64,000 bases of DNA. Source: Nocardia sp. NRRL S-836 (lineage in GTDB: Bacteria > Actinomycetota > Actinomycetes > Mycobacteriales > Pseudonocardiaceae). The notes under the pieces are model-generated. The model saw only the letters and a list, made by a program, of their open reading frames with translations. It was not told the DNA's origin and ran no database searches. How positions within the stretch are numbered: position 1 is the stretch's first letter; each line of letters begins with the position of its first letter. The stretch is from contig NZ_LGDY01000125.1 in the NCBI RefSeq assembly GCF_001279525.1, positions 124,001-188,000 of the forward strand. Direction: 5' to 3'. Below, in pieces: positions 35,439 to 42,468 of the stretch. The position numbers and the translations under genes were made by a program.

Positions 35439-35726
35439 TGCGCCCCCAGCCCCTTCCACAGGTCCTACTCTGGATCGGCTTCCTCGGGACAAGGGCGACG
35501 CCTGGACGGGCTCGCCGCTGTCACACCTCGACCCGAGGTGAGTCTGGCATCGCCGAAAACATCCCACAGGTCTCGTTGCAGCTGCCCGACGTTCGCCCAA
35601 GCGATCGCCGCGGCGTCCACCGTCAGTCCGACCAGCGCGCTGTTGGGGGTTCGCCACGGCGGCCGGCTTCCGAGCCGCGCTTCCATGGACAGTGGATCAC
35701 CAGGAGATCTTCAGAATCCGTGTATC
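35439..35726. other. Chromosomal flank left of attL
   Basis: 288 bp between the lipoprotein gene and the 59-bp repeat. A minus-strand frame of 73 codons (35465-35686) is the only candidate gene and has no recognisable motif. The last 44 bp (35683-35726) are imperfectly repeated at 49729-49772 on the other side of the element (for example CCATGGACA, GATCAC and AGATCTT at the same spacing). Confidence 0.5.
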
Positions 35727-35785
35727 CGCAGGTCAAGTTGGTGGGGCAGGTGGGGCTCGAACCCACGACCTGACGGATTATGAGT
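35727..35785. repeat. attL: 59-bp direct repeat, 3' tRNA remnant
   Basis: Identical over 59 bp to 49773-49831. It holds the 3' part of the CAT tRNA gene (anticodon, T-arm, 3' acceptor strand and CCA on the minus strand) plus 12 bp beyond it; the tRNA 5' half is missing here. It marks the left junction of the integrated element. Confidence 0.93.
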
Positions 35786-35917
35786 GTCCAAGGTCACATT
35801 GATCGTGCGGCGAACTGCGACTATTCGCGACGGTGCTGAGGCCAACTGCCGCATGTTCGGCCCGCCAGGCAGCAGTTCATGGACAAGGCCATGGACACCA
35901 CACTCCACTACAGACGA

Positions 35918-38209
35918 TCATTCGAGAGACGCAAACAAGCTATCGATATCACCATCACCATCTTCTCCCTTACCTCTCCATTCGTCATCATCTTCCTCAT
36001 CCGGATCCTGTGCTTCAAGCTCAGAGATACGTTGTTCGACAGACTCAATGTAGGACTCGATCTCACCCGAGATATCAAAGTCGATAAGCGCCGACTTCAG
36101 CTCGTCAAAGTCCCGTACAATTGTGTCGAGATCATCAGATTCATACATTGCATCCAGTTGACTCTTCGCAAATTCAACGAAATCTTCACGAATCCACTCG
36201 TCATCTTCATCACTTTGACTTCCTGTCACCTCCTCAAATTCTCTGTACTTAACGTAGTCATCAGCCTCGTCCAAGGTTTCCGAAAACCATGTACGCGCAC
36301 TCTCAACCAGCCGAACCCCAGACTCACTTTGCGCAAGAATTGCATAGGAAGCACCGACCAGAGAAAGAGCCCAGTACTTATCGCCAGATTTAGATTGCCA
36401 GCGCCCACTAAGTGTTTCACAAATCTTCGACACAGTCTCCGATAGCACTGCCACAGTAAGGGTCTTTGCCAAGCTGACTGCAAGCGTCGCCACACGCTCT
36501 AGCGAGAAGGAAAGAGACGGAATCCGGAAGGAATAGCTTTGACTTTCTACAGCTTCGCCAATCACACGAACCATGGCATCGAGCAGAACGTGAGGAGATT
36601 GCCTAAACTCACTTGCAAGCTCAGGAAGATACAACTCTCCCTGAACAGCCCTGTCTGCATGCACAAATTTCCAGACTGCGATCACTTGTCCCGATGAACG
36701 TGAACCATTCGCAAGACCCTCGTAGAGATAAGGGTTGTCGCGCAAGTATCGGTAGAGATAGTCAGCGATACCAGGGTTAGCGAAGCGAACCATACGCCCC
36801 CTAAGATCGGATTCAAATACATCTATGAACGCCCCGTCGAGCACTGAAAGTCCGTTCTGAATGTCCTCCATGGCGCTATTCCCACCACGAACAGCTTCGC
36901 GGTAGAACTTAACAGAAGAACGAAATTCAGAAAGCTCGACAACCCCTTCAAAAGTGAGCAAAACAATCAACATGTCGCGGGCGACCTGACTGATCTGATG
37001 GGTGAAAATATGCCCCCAGAGTTCAGTCGGGTTCATCAGGCTTTTCAACATAAACTCCGCAAATCCAGCCCCGGCCTCTCGACCGCCAGCTGCTACCGCC
37101 GAGTCAACGATGAACCTGATGAGGCGAGGATTGTAGTTCCAGTGCGAGATTATCTTCTTGTATTGCTTGCCTGTAACCAGTGACTTCCTGGCATCAGCAC
37201 CCAAGCCGGAGAAGTAGACATGGTTGTACAAAATATGAGCTTTATGAAAGACACTGTAAGACGAAAGGTCGACGATTATCCTAGAGTAATCGATCGTTGG
37301 ACTGCGAAGCAGCTCGTAGGTCTGTCGCGCGGCAGAAAGAATATACTCGCGCGTAGTCATAATGAGGTAATGGTTAGTGCTATTCTTTACCCGATCGATG
37401 AGTGCCAGGAGCCTGGCATCCCCCTTGACGCCCATCTTTTCAACGAGGGCATTTTTGCCAAGGAAATCGTCATACAGAAAGAACTGCTTCTCACCGCTTC
37501 GCCACAGAATGTCCGCTTCCCGCGGATCCTCACTAATCCAGAAAGGCCTATAACCTTCCTCGATTAGGTTGAGTGAGATCATCTCAGCTAGCGTTGTTTT
37601 ACCTACGCCAGGAGGGCCGCTGATGATGCAAACGCGGCTTTCACCGAGAATCTCTTGCGCCTTCGCAAGGGACCGCCCCTGAACATAGTACTTACGACGA
37701 GACTCAATACCTGTCAGAAGATCCTGAGCGTGAATGAATAGATCATTATGCAACAGCATTTCCAGGACTGCGACGCTAGTCAGGTATAGTTTATAGTTAC
37801 TACGTTCCACATCTGGGTGCCTATTAAGCAAAGCATCGAGATCCGTGCTAGCAACTACATGCTCAGGAACCAGGCTTTGAGAAGAAAAGAGCTTCGCTAC
37901 CTTTTCTTTACCTTGCGGCGATAGGGACGCGCTTGTCGCAAGCCAGTATTCGGACCACTGCTTCCCTTTGATCTTCTCGGCTTCGCGAGCTAGAGCGCCG
38001 GAGATACCCGTCCAGGTCTTACCCGGAGAATGCTTACATTGGATAACTGTCTCGAAGTTTTCAGCACTTCTCAGGAGCCTAACATCAATTCCGCCGTCCG
38101 CGCCTGGAGGGAAGGATTCCAACCGTTCGGACCACTCCGCGCCCAGAAGATCCCTGACGAGGCATTCGAAGTCATAGGGCGAAAGCTCGTGATAGTTGCG
38201 GCGTTGCAT
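35918..38209 (-). CDS. REase-like/nSTAND3 NTPase fusion, putative defence protein
   Basis: 763 residues. The N-terminal domain (1-110) is Mrr-like PD-(D/E)xK: Glu15 in YDFECLV, Asp42 in GGIDV and Gln57-Cys-Lys59 in VIQCKH form the nuclease site. A STAND-type NTPase follows, with Walker A GPPGVGKT (198-205) and Walker B FFLYDDFLG (243-251), the pattern of the nSTAND3 group. The remaining 400 residues are alpha-helical, like a repeat-type sensor, ending in a very acidic tail (DPDEEDDDE). This suggests a defence sensor whose nuclease is unleashed on phage recognition. The ATG at 38209 follows GGAG. GC is near 50% in sampled stretches against about 70% around, with many rare codons: recent acquisition. 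Confidence 0.85.
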   Translation of the reverse strand: MQRRNYHELSPYDFECLVRDLLGAEWSERLESFPPGADGGIDVRLLRSAENFETVIQCKHSPGKTWTGISGALAREAEKIKGKQWSEYWLATSASLSPQGKEKVAKLFSSQSLVPEHVVASTDLDALLNRHPDVERSNYKLYLTSVAVLEMLLHNDLFIHAQDLLTGIESRRKYYVQGRSLAKAQEILGESRVCIISGPPGVGKTTLAEMISLNLIEEGYRPFWISEDPREADILWRSGEKQFFLYDDFLGKNALVEKMGVKGDARLLALIDRVKNSTNHYLIMTTREYILSAARQTYELLRSPTIDYSRIIVDLSSYSVFHKAHILYNHVYFSGLGADARKSLVTGKQYKKIISHWNYNPRLIRFIVDSAVAAGGREAGAGFAEFMLKSLMNPTELWGHIFTHQISQVARDMLIVLLTFEGVVELSEFRSSVKFYREAVRGGNSAMEDIQNGLSVLDGAFIDVFESDLRGRMVRFANPGIADYLYRYLRDNPYLYEGLANGSRSSGQVIAVWKFVHADRAVQGELYLPELASEFRQSPHVLLDAMVRVIGEAVESQSYSFRIPSLSFSLERVATLAVSLAKTLTVAVLSETVSKICETLSGRWQSKSGDKYWALSLVGASYAILAQSESGVRLVESARTWFSETLDEADDYVKYREFEEVTGSQSDEDDEWIREDFVEFAKSQLDAMYESDDLDTIVRDFDELKSALIDFDISGEIESYIESVEQRISELEAQDPDEEDDDEWRGKGEDGDGDIDSLFASLE

Positions 38210-38322
38210 TGGCGCTCCAGGATGACAGCTGTCCGGCACGACAGAATACATCAGACACCCGTGGCTGCGCAGCACCAGATCCTCACCTTTTGAAGAATGC
38301 CCGCCGGTCCTACACTTGCACG

Positions 38323-38895
38323 GTGACGGAGTACCCAGAGGAACTCAAGTGGAAGGTTCATGGCGAGCGGAGTGTGTATGATAACCGATGGGTTAAAGTA
38401 AACCTCGTCGATGTCGAGCCGCCGGACGGAAGTCGATTCGAGCACCACGTTGTAAAGCTCGATCACGTCGCTGTTGCGCTCTTGGTAAACGAGCGCGAGG
38501 AAGTACTTACCCTCTGGCGATATAGGTTCGCTATCGACCAATGGGGATACGAATTGATCGGCGGTCTAGTTGAGGAGGGCGAAGAGCCAGCAACCACGGC
38601 TGCACGCGAGGCGGTGGAGGAGACCGGATGGCGCCCGATTGGTGAGCCTGAGCACATCGGAACATTCCAGCCACTGCCCGGCATCATCGATTCGCCAGTA
38701 GACGCTTATCTCTGGCGCACGGCCGAGAAGATAGGCGAACCGACCGATGGCGAAGAGGCTGCGCGGATCGAGTGGATTCCGGTTGACCGCGTCCTGGACC
38801 TCGTTCGGCGCGGCGAAGTGCTCGGCTCCGGCGCAATCATCCCCCTGCTCTACTACCTAGCCTCACGCAACACCGGGACCTCCGGGACCCGGTAG
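38323..38895 (+). CDS. Nudix hydrolase of the element
   Basis: 190 residues with the Nudix box GGLVEEGEEPATTAAREAVEETGW (GX5EX7REXXEEXG) near residues 84-107, resembling ADP-ribose pyrophosphatases. Nudix genes are common in AICEs, with a suggested role in signalling or in control of excision. The GTG at 38323 is chosen as the first start before the conserved Tyr/Trp segment (EELKWKVHGERSVYDNRW). It diverges from the nuclease-NTPase gene across 113 bp, and its 3' end overlaps the TPR regulator by 33 nt. GC is intermediate between the cargo gene and the rest of the element. Confidence 0.9.
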   Translation: MTEYPEELKWKVHGERSVYDNRWVKVNLVDVEPPDGSRFEHHVVKLDHVAVALLVNEREEVLTLWRYRFAIDQWGYELIGGLVEEGEEPATTAAREAVEETGWRPIGEPEHIGTFQPLPGIIDSPVDAYLWRTAEKIGEPTDGEEAARIEWIPVDRVLDLVRRGEVLGSGAIIPLLYYLASRNTGTSGTR

Positions 38896-40035
38896 CTCCA
38901 AACTCGCGAGACGCTGCCGCTGACGGTCAGACCCGATGCGCTTGGCGAGCTGACGCGCAGTCTGCGCGTGCCGCATCGCTCCCTTGCTGTCGCCAGCGGC
39001 GGCGTACGCGAACGCCAAGTCCACATAGGTGTTCGTTAGTCCACGGATCGCCGACCACTCCGGGTTGGCGAGATCCCGCACTGACGCCTCAAGCTGAACG
39101 ATCGCGTCAGGATCTCCCAGCCGGAGCAGCGCGTTGCCACGCCAACGCGTGAGCTGGCCTTCGTTCAGCAACAGGAACGGCATCGCCGGATCGACCGAAT
39201 TCGTTGGCAGCAAAGAGCTTGCCGCGTCGAAGGCACGGAACGACTCGTCACGACGGCCGGCTGCCGCCAAGCCTTCACCGTGCGCAGCAGCGAGCCAGCT
39301 CCGCAGCAATGATGGCGCACGGTTCTCCGCGACGTACCGCGCGTACTCCAGCAGCTCGACCGCCGCATCAGCCTCACCGATGTCGAGCAGGATCACGGCC
39401 TGCTGAGCCGCCGCGTGCGCCAGCAGGTACGGCGAATCCGCTTCTCGCGCAGAGACTTTCGCGTCTTCGTGGTACTGCCATGCCTGGAGTTGCGATCCCC
39501 GGTCCAGCGCCGTCCACCCCGCCAGCGTCCGAGCATCCGTGAGGATCGCGGCTAGACGCTCACGTAGCCGTGAGTTCACGCTGAAGACGCGCACGGATTC
39601 GATCTGGCGCACAAGGCTGTTGAGCTGATCGAGCACGACGACCGCGCCGAACTGGCGGTCGGAGCGGCGAAGGTCGTTGACCTGACGCTGGAACAGGTCG
39701 AGCGTCGCGGTGTCGATGGTGCGCGCGACGACCAGACGGTCGCGAAGCTCTTCGGCGGACTGGTTGAGGGCTTCCGGTGGGAAGCCAAGCTCTTCGTTCG
39801 AGCGGCCGTAGACCTCTCGGAACAGCCGCCGGTAGCCAGGTTCGGTCACCTCTACGTGGCCGTTCTCCCAGCGCGAGATCATGATGTTCAGCGCTGACTT
39901 CGACGCCACGCCAACACCGATCTGCGGACCCCGTGTCAGGAAGTACCTGACGACGTGTTCCTGGGTGTGGCCCAGCTCTTCACGGACCGCCTGCAAGCGC
40001 GTACGCGGCGGTTCTCCCGGTCTTCTTCTCGTCAC
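38863..40035 (-). CDS. XRE-type regulator with TPR-like sensor domain
   Basis: 390 residues. The N-terminal helix-turn-helix (about 10-70: RLQAVREELGHTQEHVVRYF...NIMISRWENGHVEVTEPGYRRLF) is followed by a long helical sensor (LLDIGEADAAVELLEYARYVAENRAPSLLRSW..., TRWRGNALLRLG, DRQRQRLASLE). The C-terminal half is paralogous to the 47268-48419 gene of the same element and to the AICE Pra-like/regulator proteins. It probably controls transfer or excision genes. The GTG at 40035 lies beside the AT-rich 40040-40140 promoter region. Confidence 0.82.
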   Translation of the reverse strand: MTRRRPGEPPRTRLQAVREELGHTQEHVVRYFLTRGPQIGVGVASKSALNIMISRWENGHVEVTEPGYRRLFREVYGRSNEELGFPPEALNQSAEELRDRLVVARTIDTATLDLFQRQVNDLRRSDRQFGAVVVLDQLNSLVRQIESVRVFSVNSRLRERLAAILTDARTLAGWTALDRGSQLQAWQYHEDAKVSAREADSPYLLAHAAAQQAVILLDIGEADAAVELLEYARYVAENRAPSLLRSWLAAAHGEGLAAAGRRDESFRAFDAASSLLPTNSVDPAMPFLLLNEGQLTRWRGNALLRLGDPDAIVQLEASVRDLANPEWSAIRGLTNTYVDLAFAYAAAGDSKGAMRHAQTARQLAKRIGSDRQRQRLASLELPGPGGPGVA

Positions 40036-40181
40036 GTTCCCCCGCTCCCCAACGGTCGTGACCTGCGTACTTAACTCCTCCTAACACGCGGCTTGCTAAC
40101 CGCGAGCAATTATTTACACCCCCTTCTCAGCGGTCTGCTATTCGCATGACAGCAACACCGCGACTGATTCAGGAATTCTGT

Positions 40182-40589
40182 CTAGTCCTTTCGACGACTC
40201 CCATCGTCGAGACGACTTGCCAGCGTTCCGACCTGAGCTCGGAGACCCCGAAGCTCACGAATGATGGTTTGCAGCAATGGAACCAGAGGGTCCTCCGCGG
40301 CTGTGGCCGCAGAGTCCGCCTCGGGTGGCGTTTTCCCTTGCAGCACAGCGGTCAGGTGCTGCGGATGCCAGTCGAGCGCGATCGACAGCGCTTCGAGAGT
40401 GCGCGGGTTTCGCCGGCGCTCAATGCGGCCTTGCTGCATCTCGCGAACGATCGCGTGCGATACGCCGGACCTCTCGGCGATTTCCTTTTGCTTCAAAGCC
40501 AGCTCTGCCGCGCGGGCATTGATTGCCTTCGCGACTGCCGACCAGTCCTCCGCCACGTGCGCCTCCGTGCTCCGCCTCAGCGCCGACAT
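40182..40589 (-). CDS. Small XRE repressor of the element
   Basis: 135 residues with a classical Cro/CI helix-turn-helix at about 25-80 (INARAAELALKQKEIAERSGVSHAIVREMQQG...RNPRTLEALSIALDWHPQHLTAVLQG), then a short coiled C-terminal helix (LLQTIIRELRGLRAQVGTLASRLDD). Divergent from the excisionase/WhiB/tra genes, which is the expected position of the master repressor. Its ATG is overlapped by a GACATTAGCG motif found at other element promoters, so autoregulation is plausible. A GTG 33 nt downstream is an alternative start. Confidence 0.85.
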   Translation of the reverse strand: MSALRRSTEAHVAEDWSAVAKAINARAAELALKQKEIAERSGVSHAIVREMQQGRIERRRNPRTLEALSIALDWHPQHLTAVLQGKTPPEADSAATAAEDPLVPLLQTIIRELRGLRAQVGTLASRLDDGSRRKD

Positions 40590-40670
40590 TAGCGCGGCCT
40601 GCGAGCAGGAAACGGAGTTTGCGCAGACATCAGCGGAGAATCAGCAGTTATTGCCGCCAATGTCAGCGCC
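40585..40670. promoter_or_regulatory. Divergent control region with repeated motif
   Basis: Between the repressor and excisionase genes: GACATTAGCG (40585-40594), GACATCAGCG (40626-40635) and, inverted, AATGTCAGCGCC (40659-40670, complement GGCGCTGACATT). The same GGCGCTGACATT and GACATTAGCG overlap at 47234-47249, and AACATCAGCG is at 47153-47162. Likely operator of an element regulator. Confidence 0.5.
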
Positions 40671-40708
40671 TTCATCGAAGAAATCAGTCTTCTGAAGGGC
40701 TTACCGCA

Positions 40709-41110
40709 ATGACATCGAACAGCATGGCGGGCGAGCGCTCGCCGATCTTCTACACGGTGACAGAGGCCGCGCGGATCTTGCGCGTCGACGCGGCCACCAT
40801 CTACCGGGCGATCCGGGAGGACGCGTTTCCCGCCGTGCGGGTGCGCACCAGGTACGTGGTGCCCGCGCGGGCGGTTGAGGAACTGGCCCGGCAGGCGGCG
40901 GAGTCGAGCGGCGTTGTCGACGTCGCGCAGATGGCCGCAGACCGGCGCAACGCCCGTGACTTCGAGCGGGCGACCGGGGGGCGTGGTGAGCCCGGAGAAC
41001 TACTACGAGGTGGTGGCGGCCGAACTGGACCGCTACGCGAAGGTGCCGGACGAGATCCTGTTGGAGATCGTGACGCGGGACGGCGCGTGCATGTGGTTGT
41101 GGGCCAGTGA
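40709..41110 (+). CDS. Excisionase-like helix-turn-helix protein
   Basis: 133 residues. The N-terminal half has the MerR-like HTH_17/excisionase signature (FYTVTEAARILRVDAATIYRAIREDAFPAVRVRTRYVVPARAVEELA, about 13-60). Beyond residue 90 the frame overlaps the WhiB gene by 128 nt and reads as Gly/Arg-rich sequence, so the stable protein may be shorter or a frameshift may have lengthened it. First gene of the plus-strand operon xis-whiB-membrane-membrane-traB. Excisionases of this type direct the integrase towards excision; here they are encoded 7 kb apart. Confidence 0.75.
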   Translation: MTSNSMAGERSPIFYTVTEAARILRVDAATIYRAIREDAFPAVRVRTRYVVPARAVEELARQAAESSGVVDVAQMAADRRNARDFERATGGRGEPGELLRGGGGRTGPLREGAGRDPVGDRDAGRRVHVVVGQ

Positions 41111-41327
41111 TGAGGGCGGTCCGGAGTGGGAGCAGGAGGAAATCACCGACCGCGAAGCGGCTGCGCGGCTGTGCGCGGATTGCCCGGTCCGGGGCGTGTG
41201 CTTGGAGTTGGAGTTGCGCACGGCCGGTGAGGACACCGTGGGTGTGTGGGGTGGTCTGTCGCAGGAGGACCGCCGTGAGGTGTTCCGGGTGTGGTGTGCT
41301 CGCCGTGAGGGTGGTGGGTCGTCATGA
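40983..41327 (+). CDS. WhiB-family iron-sulfur regulator
   Basis: 114 residues. Cys ligands in DGACMW, then LCADCPVRGVCLEL (CX2CX5C), and the WhiB turn GVWGGL followed by the basic EDRREVFRVWCARR. All four Cys of the [4Fe-4S] Wbl fold are present, though the spacing from first to second Cys is longer than usual. GTG at 40983 or 40986. WhiB-like proteins occur on many actinomycete mobile elements and phages, often as inhibitors or partners of the host WhiB1/sigma A interaction. The stop overlaps the next gene by 4 nt. Confidence 0.87.
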   Translation: MVSPENYYEVVAAELDRYAKVPDEILLEIVTRDGACMWLWASDEGGPEWEQEEITDREAAARLCADCPVRGVCLELELRTAGEDTVGVWGGLSQEDRREVFRVWCARREGGGSS

Positions 41328-41641
41328 CGATCAACCTGACGCCGACGCAGATCCTCGCGGTTGTGGGTGTGGTCGTGGTGTTGCTATGGGTCTGGCGGGC
41401 CAGTGCCCGGCGGGCGAAGGCAGCGGCGGGTGCCGGTGCTCGGTTGTTGTCGCTGACCGGGCGGGTGCTGGTGATGGCCGGGGCGATTGTGGGTGTGCAG
41501 TGGGTGGTGATCACGCACCGGGGTGACGTGACGTTGTTGCTCGTGGTGCTGGGGCTGCCCGCGTTGTTCGCGGCGTACACGCTGACGAAGGCGCTCACGA
41601 TCACCACGCACGACAGTCCCCGTCGGGGTGACCGGCGATGA
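41324..41641 (+). CDS. Small membrane protein of the transfer operon
   Basis: 105 residues with three hydrophobic stretches (ILAVVGVVVVLLWVW, VLVMAGAIVGVQWVVI and VTLLLVVLGLPALFAAYTL). Overlaps by ATGA both the WhiB gene before it and the larger membrane gene after it. Small hydrophobic Spd-type proteins help plasmid spread in mycelial conjugation; this is a positional guess. Confidence 0.8.
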   Translation: MTINLTPTQILAVVGVVVVLLWVWRASARRAKAAAGAGARLLSLTGRVLVMAGAIVGVQWVVITHRGDVTLLLVVLGLPALFAAYTLTKALTITTHDSPRRGDRR

Positions 41642-42468
41642 GGACGCTGGGCAAGGTTCGGGAAGGGGTGGCCGCCTTCGGGCGGCCACCCGCCGCCCCG
41701 GCGGCGGAGAGGCTGGCTGCTGATGCGGCGGAGGCGGCGGAGCTGCGGGCGTATGCGACGCATCCGGATGTGATCGCGTTGCGGGTGGAGCGGGTGCGCG
41801 CTCAGGTGGACCGGTTGTGCTGGTCGGGGATCGTGCTGGGTCTCGGGTTCACGATGACCAACGTGCAGTCGTTCGCGGCGGCGGGCACGCCGGCGTGGTC
41901 GCTGCCGTGGCTGGCGGCGTGGCTGCTCGATCCCACCGTCTCACTGGTGTTGCTGGCGATCCTGCGGGCCGAGCAGGTGACCGCGCGGTACCGGGTGCGC
42001 ACGGGTGCGTGGACGAGGCGGGCGAAGTGGTTCACGCTCGCCGCCACCTACGTCATGAACACCTGGCACTCGTGGGCGGCCGGATCGGTGTCCGGTGTCG
42101 TGCTGCACTCGGTTCCACCGCTCGTGGTCTTCGTCGCGGCGGAGGCGGTCACGGACCTGCGGGACAAGCTCACGGAGGCGGTGTCGGCGGCGTTCACGGA
42201 AGCGTCCACACGGGCTGTACACGTCACCGCGGATTCACGTGCGGTGACGGTTCATGAACCCACGAAGCCCATACCTCGCAACAGAAAGTCACGGCAGGCG
42301 CGGGTGTCGTTTGCGGACTATCTGACAGTGGCGCGGGAAGCGTGGTCGCCTGATGTCGTCGTGAGTCCGGCGTGGGTTCGTGAGGTCACCGGGTGCTCAC
42401 GCGGACTGTCGTCACGCCTAGCAGCGACGCTCACGGCTGAGGTTGAGGGCGGTGGCGGCGATGACTGA
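41638..42468 (+). CDS. DUF2637-like membrane protein with DNA-binding-like tail
   Basis: 276 residues. Three to four membrane helices (about 55-160: LCWSGIVLGLGFTMTNVQSF, WLAAWLLDPTVSLVLLAILRAEQ) followed by a soluble C-terminal part ending in a helix-turn-helix-like segment (SPAWVREVTGCSRGLSSRLAATLTAE). This resembles DUF2637 proteins of AICEs and Streptomyces plasmids, which are linked with TraB/FtsK. Translationally coupled to the upstream small membrane gene, and its last codons overlap the traB start by 8 nt. Confidence 0.8.
   Translation: MRTLGKVREGVAAFGRPPAAPAAERLAADAAEAAELRAYATHPDVIALRVERVRAQVDRLCWSGIVLGLGFTMTNVQSFAAAGTPAWSLPWLAAWLLDPTVSLVLLAILRAEQVTARYRVRTGAWTRRAKWFTLAATYVMNTWHSWAAGSVSGVVLHSVPPLVVFVAAEAVTDLRDKLTEAVSAAFTEASTRAVHVTADSRAVTVHEPTKPIPRNRKSRQARVSFADYLTVAREAWSPDVVVSPAWVREVTGCSRGLSSRLAATLTAEVEGGGGDD

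Noticed and set aside
35727..35785. A second CAT tRNA gene at the left junction
   Set aside because: Only the 3' half is present; no D-arm or 5' acceptor strand, so it is an att remnant.
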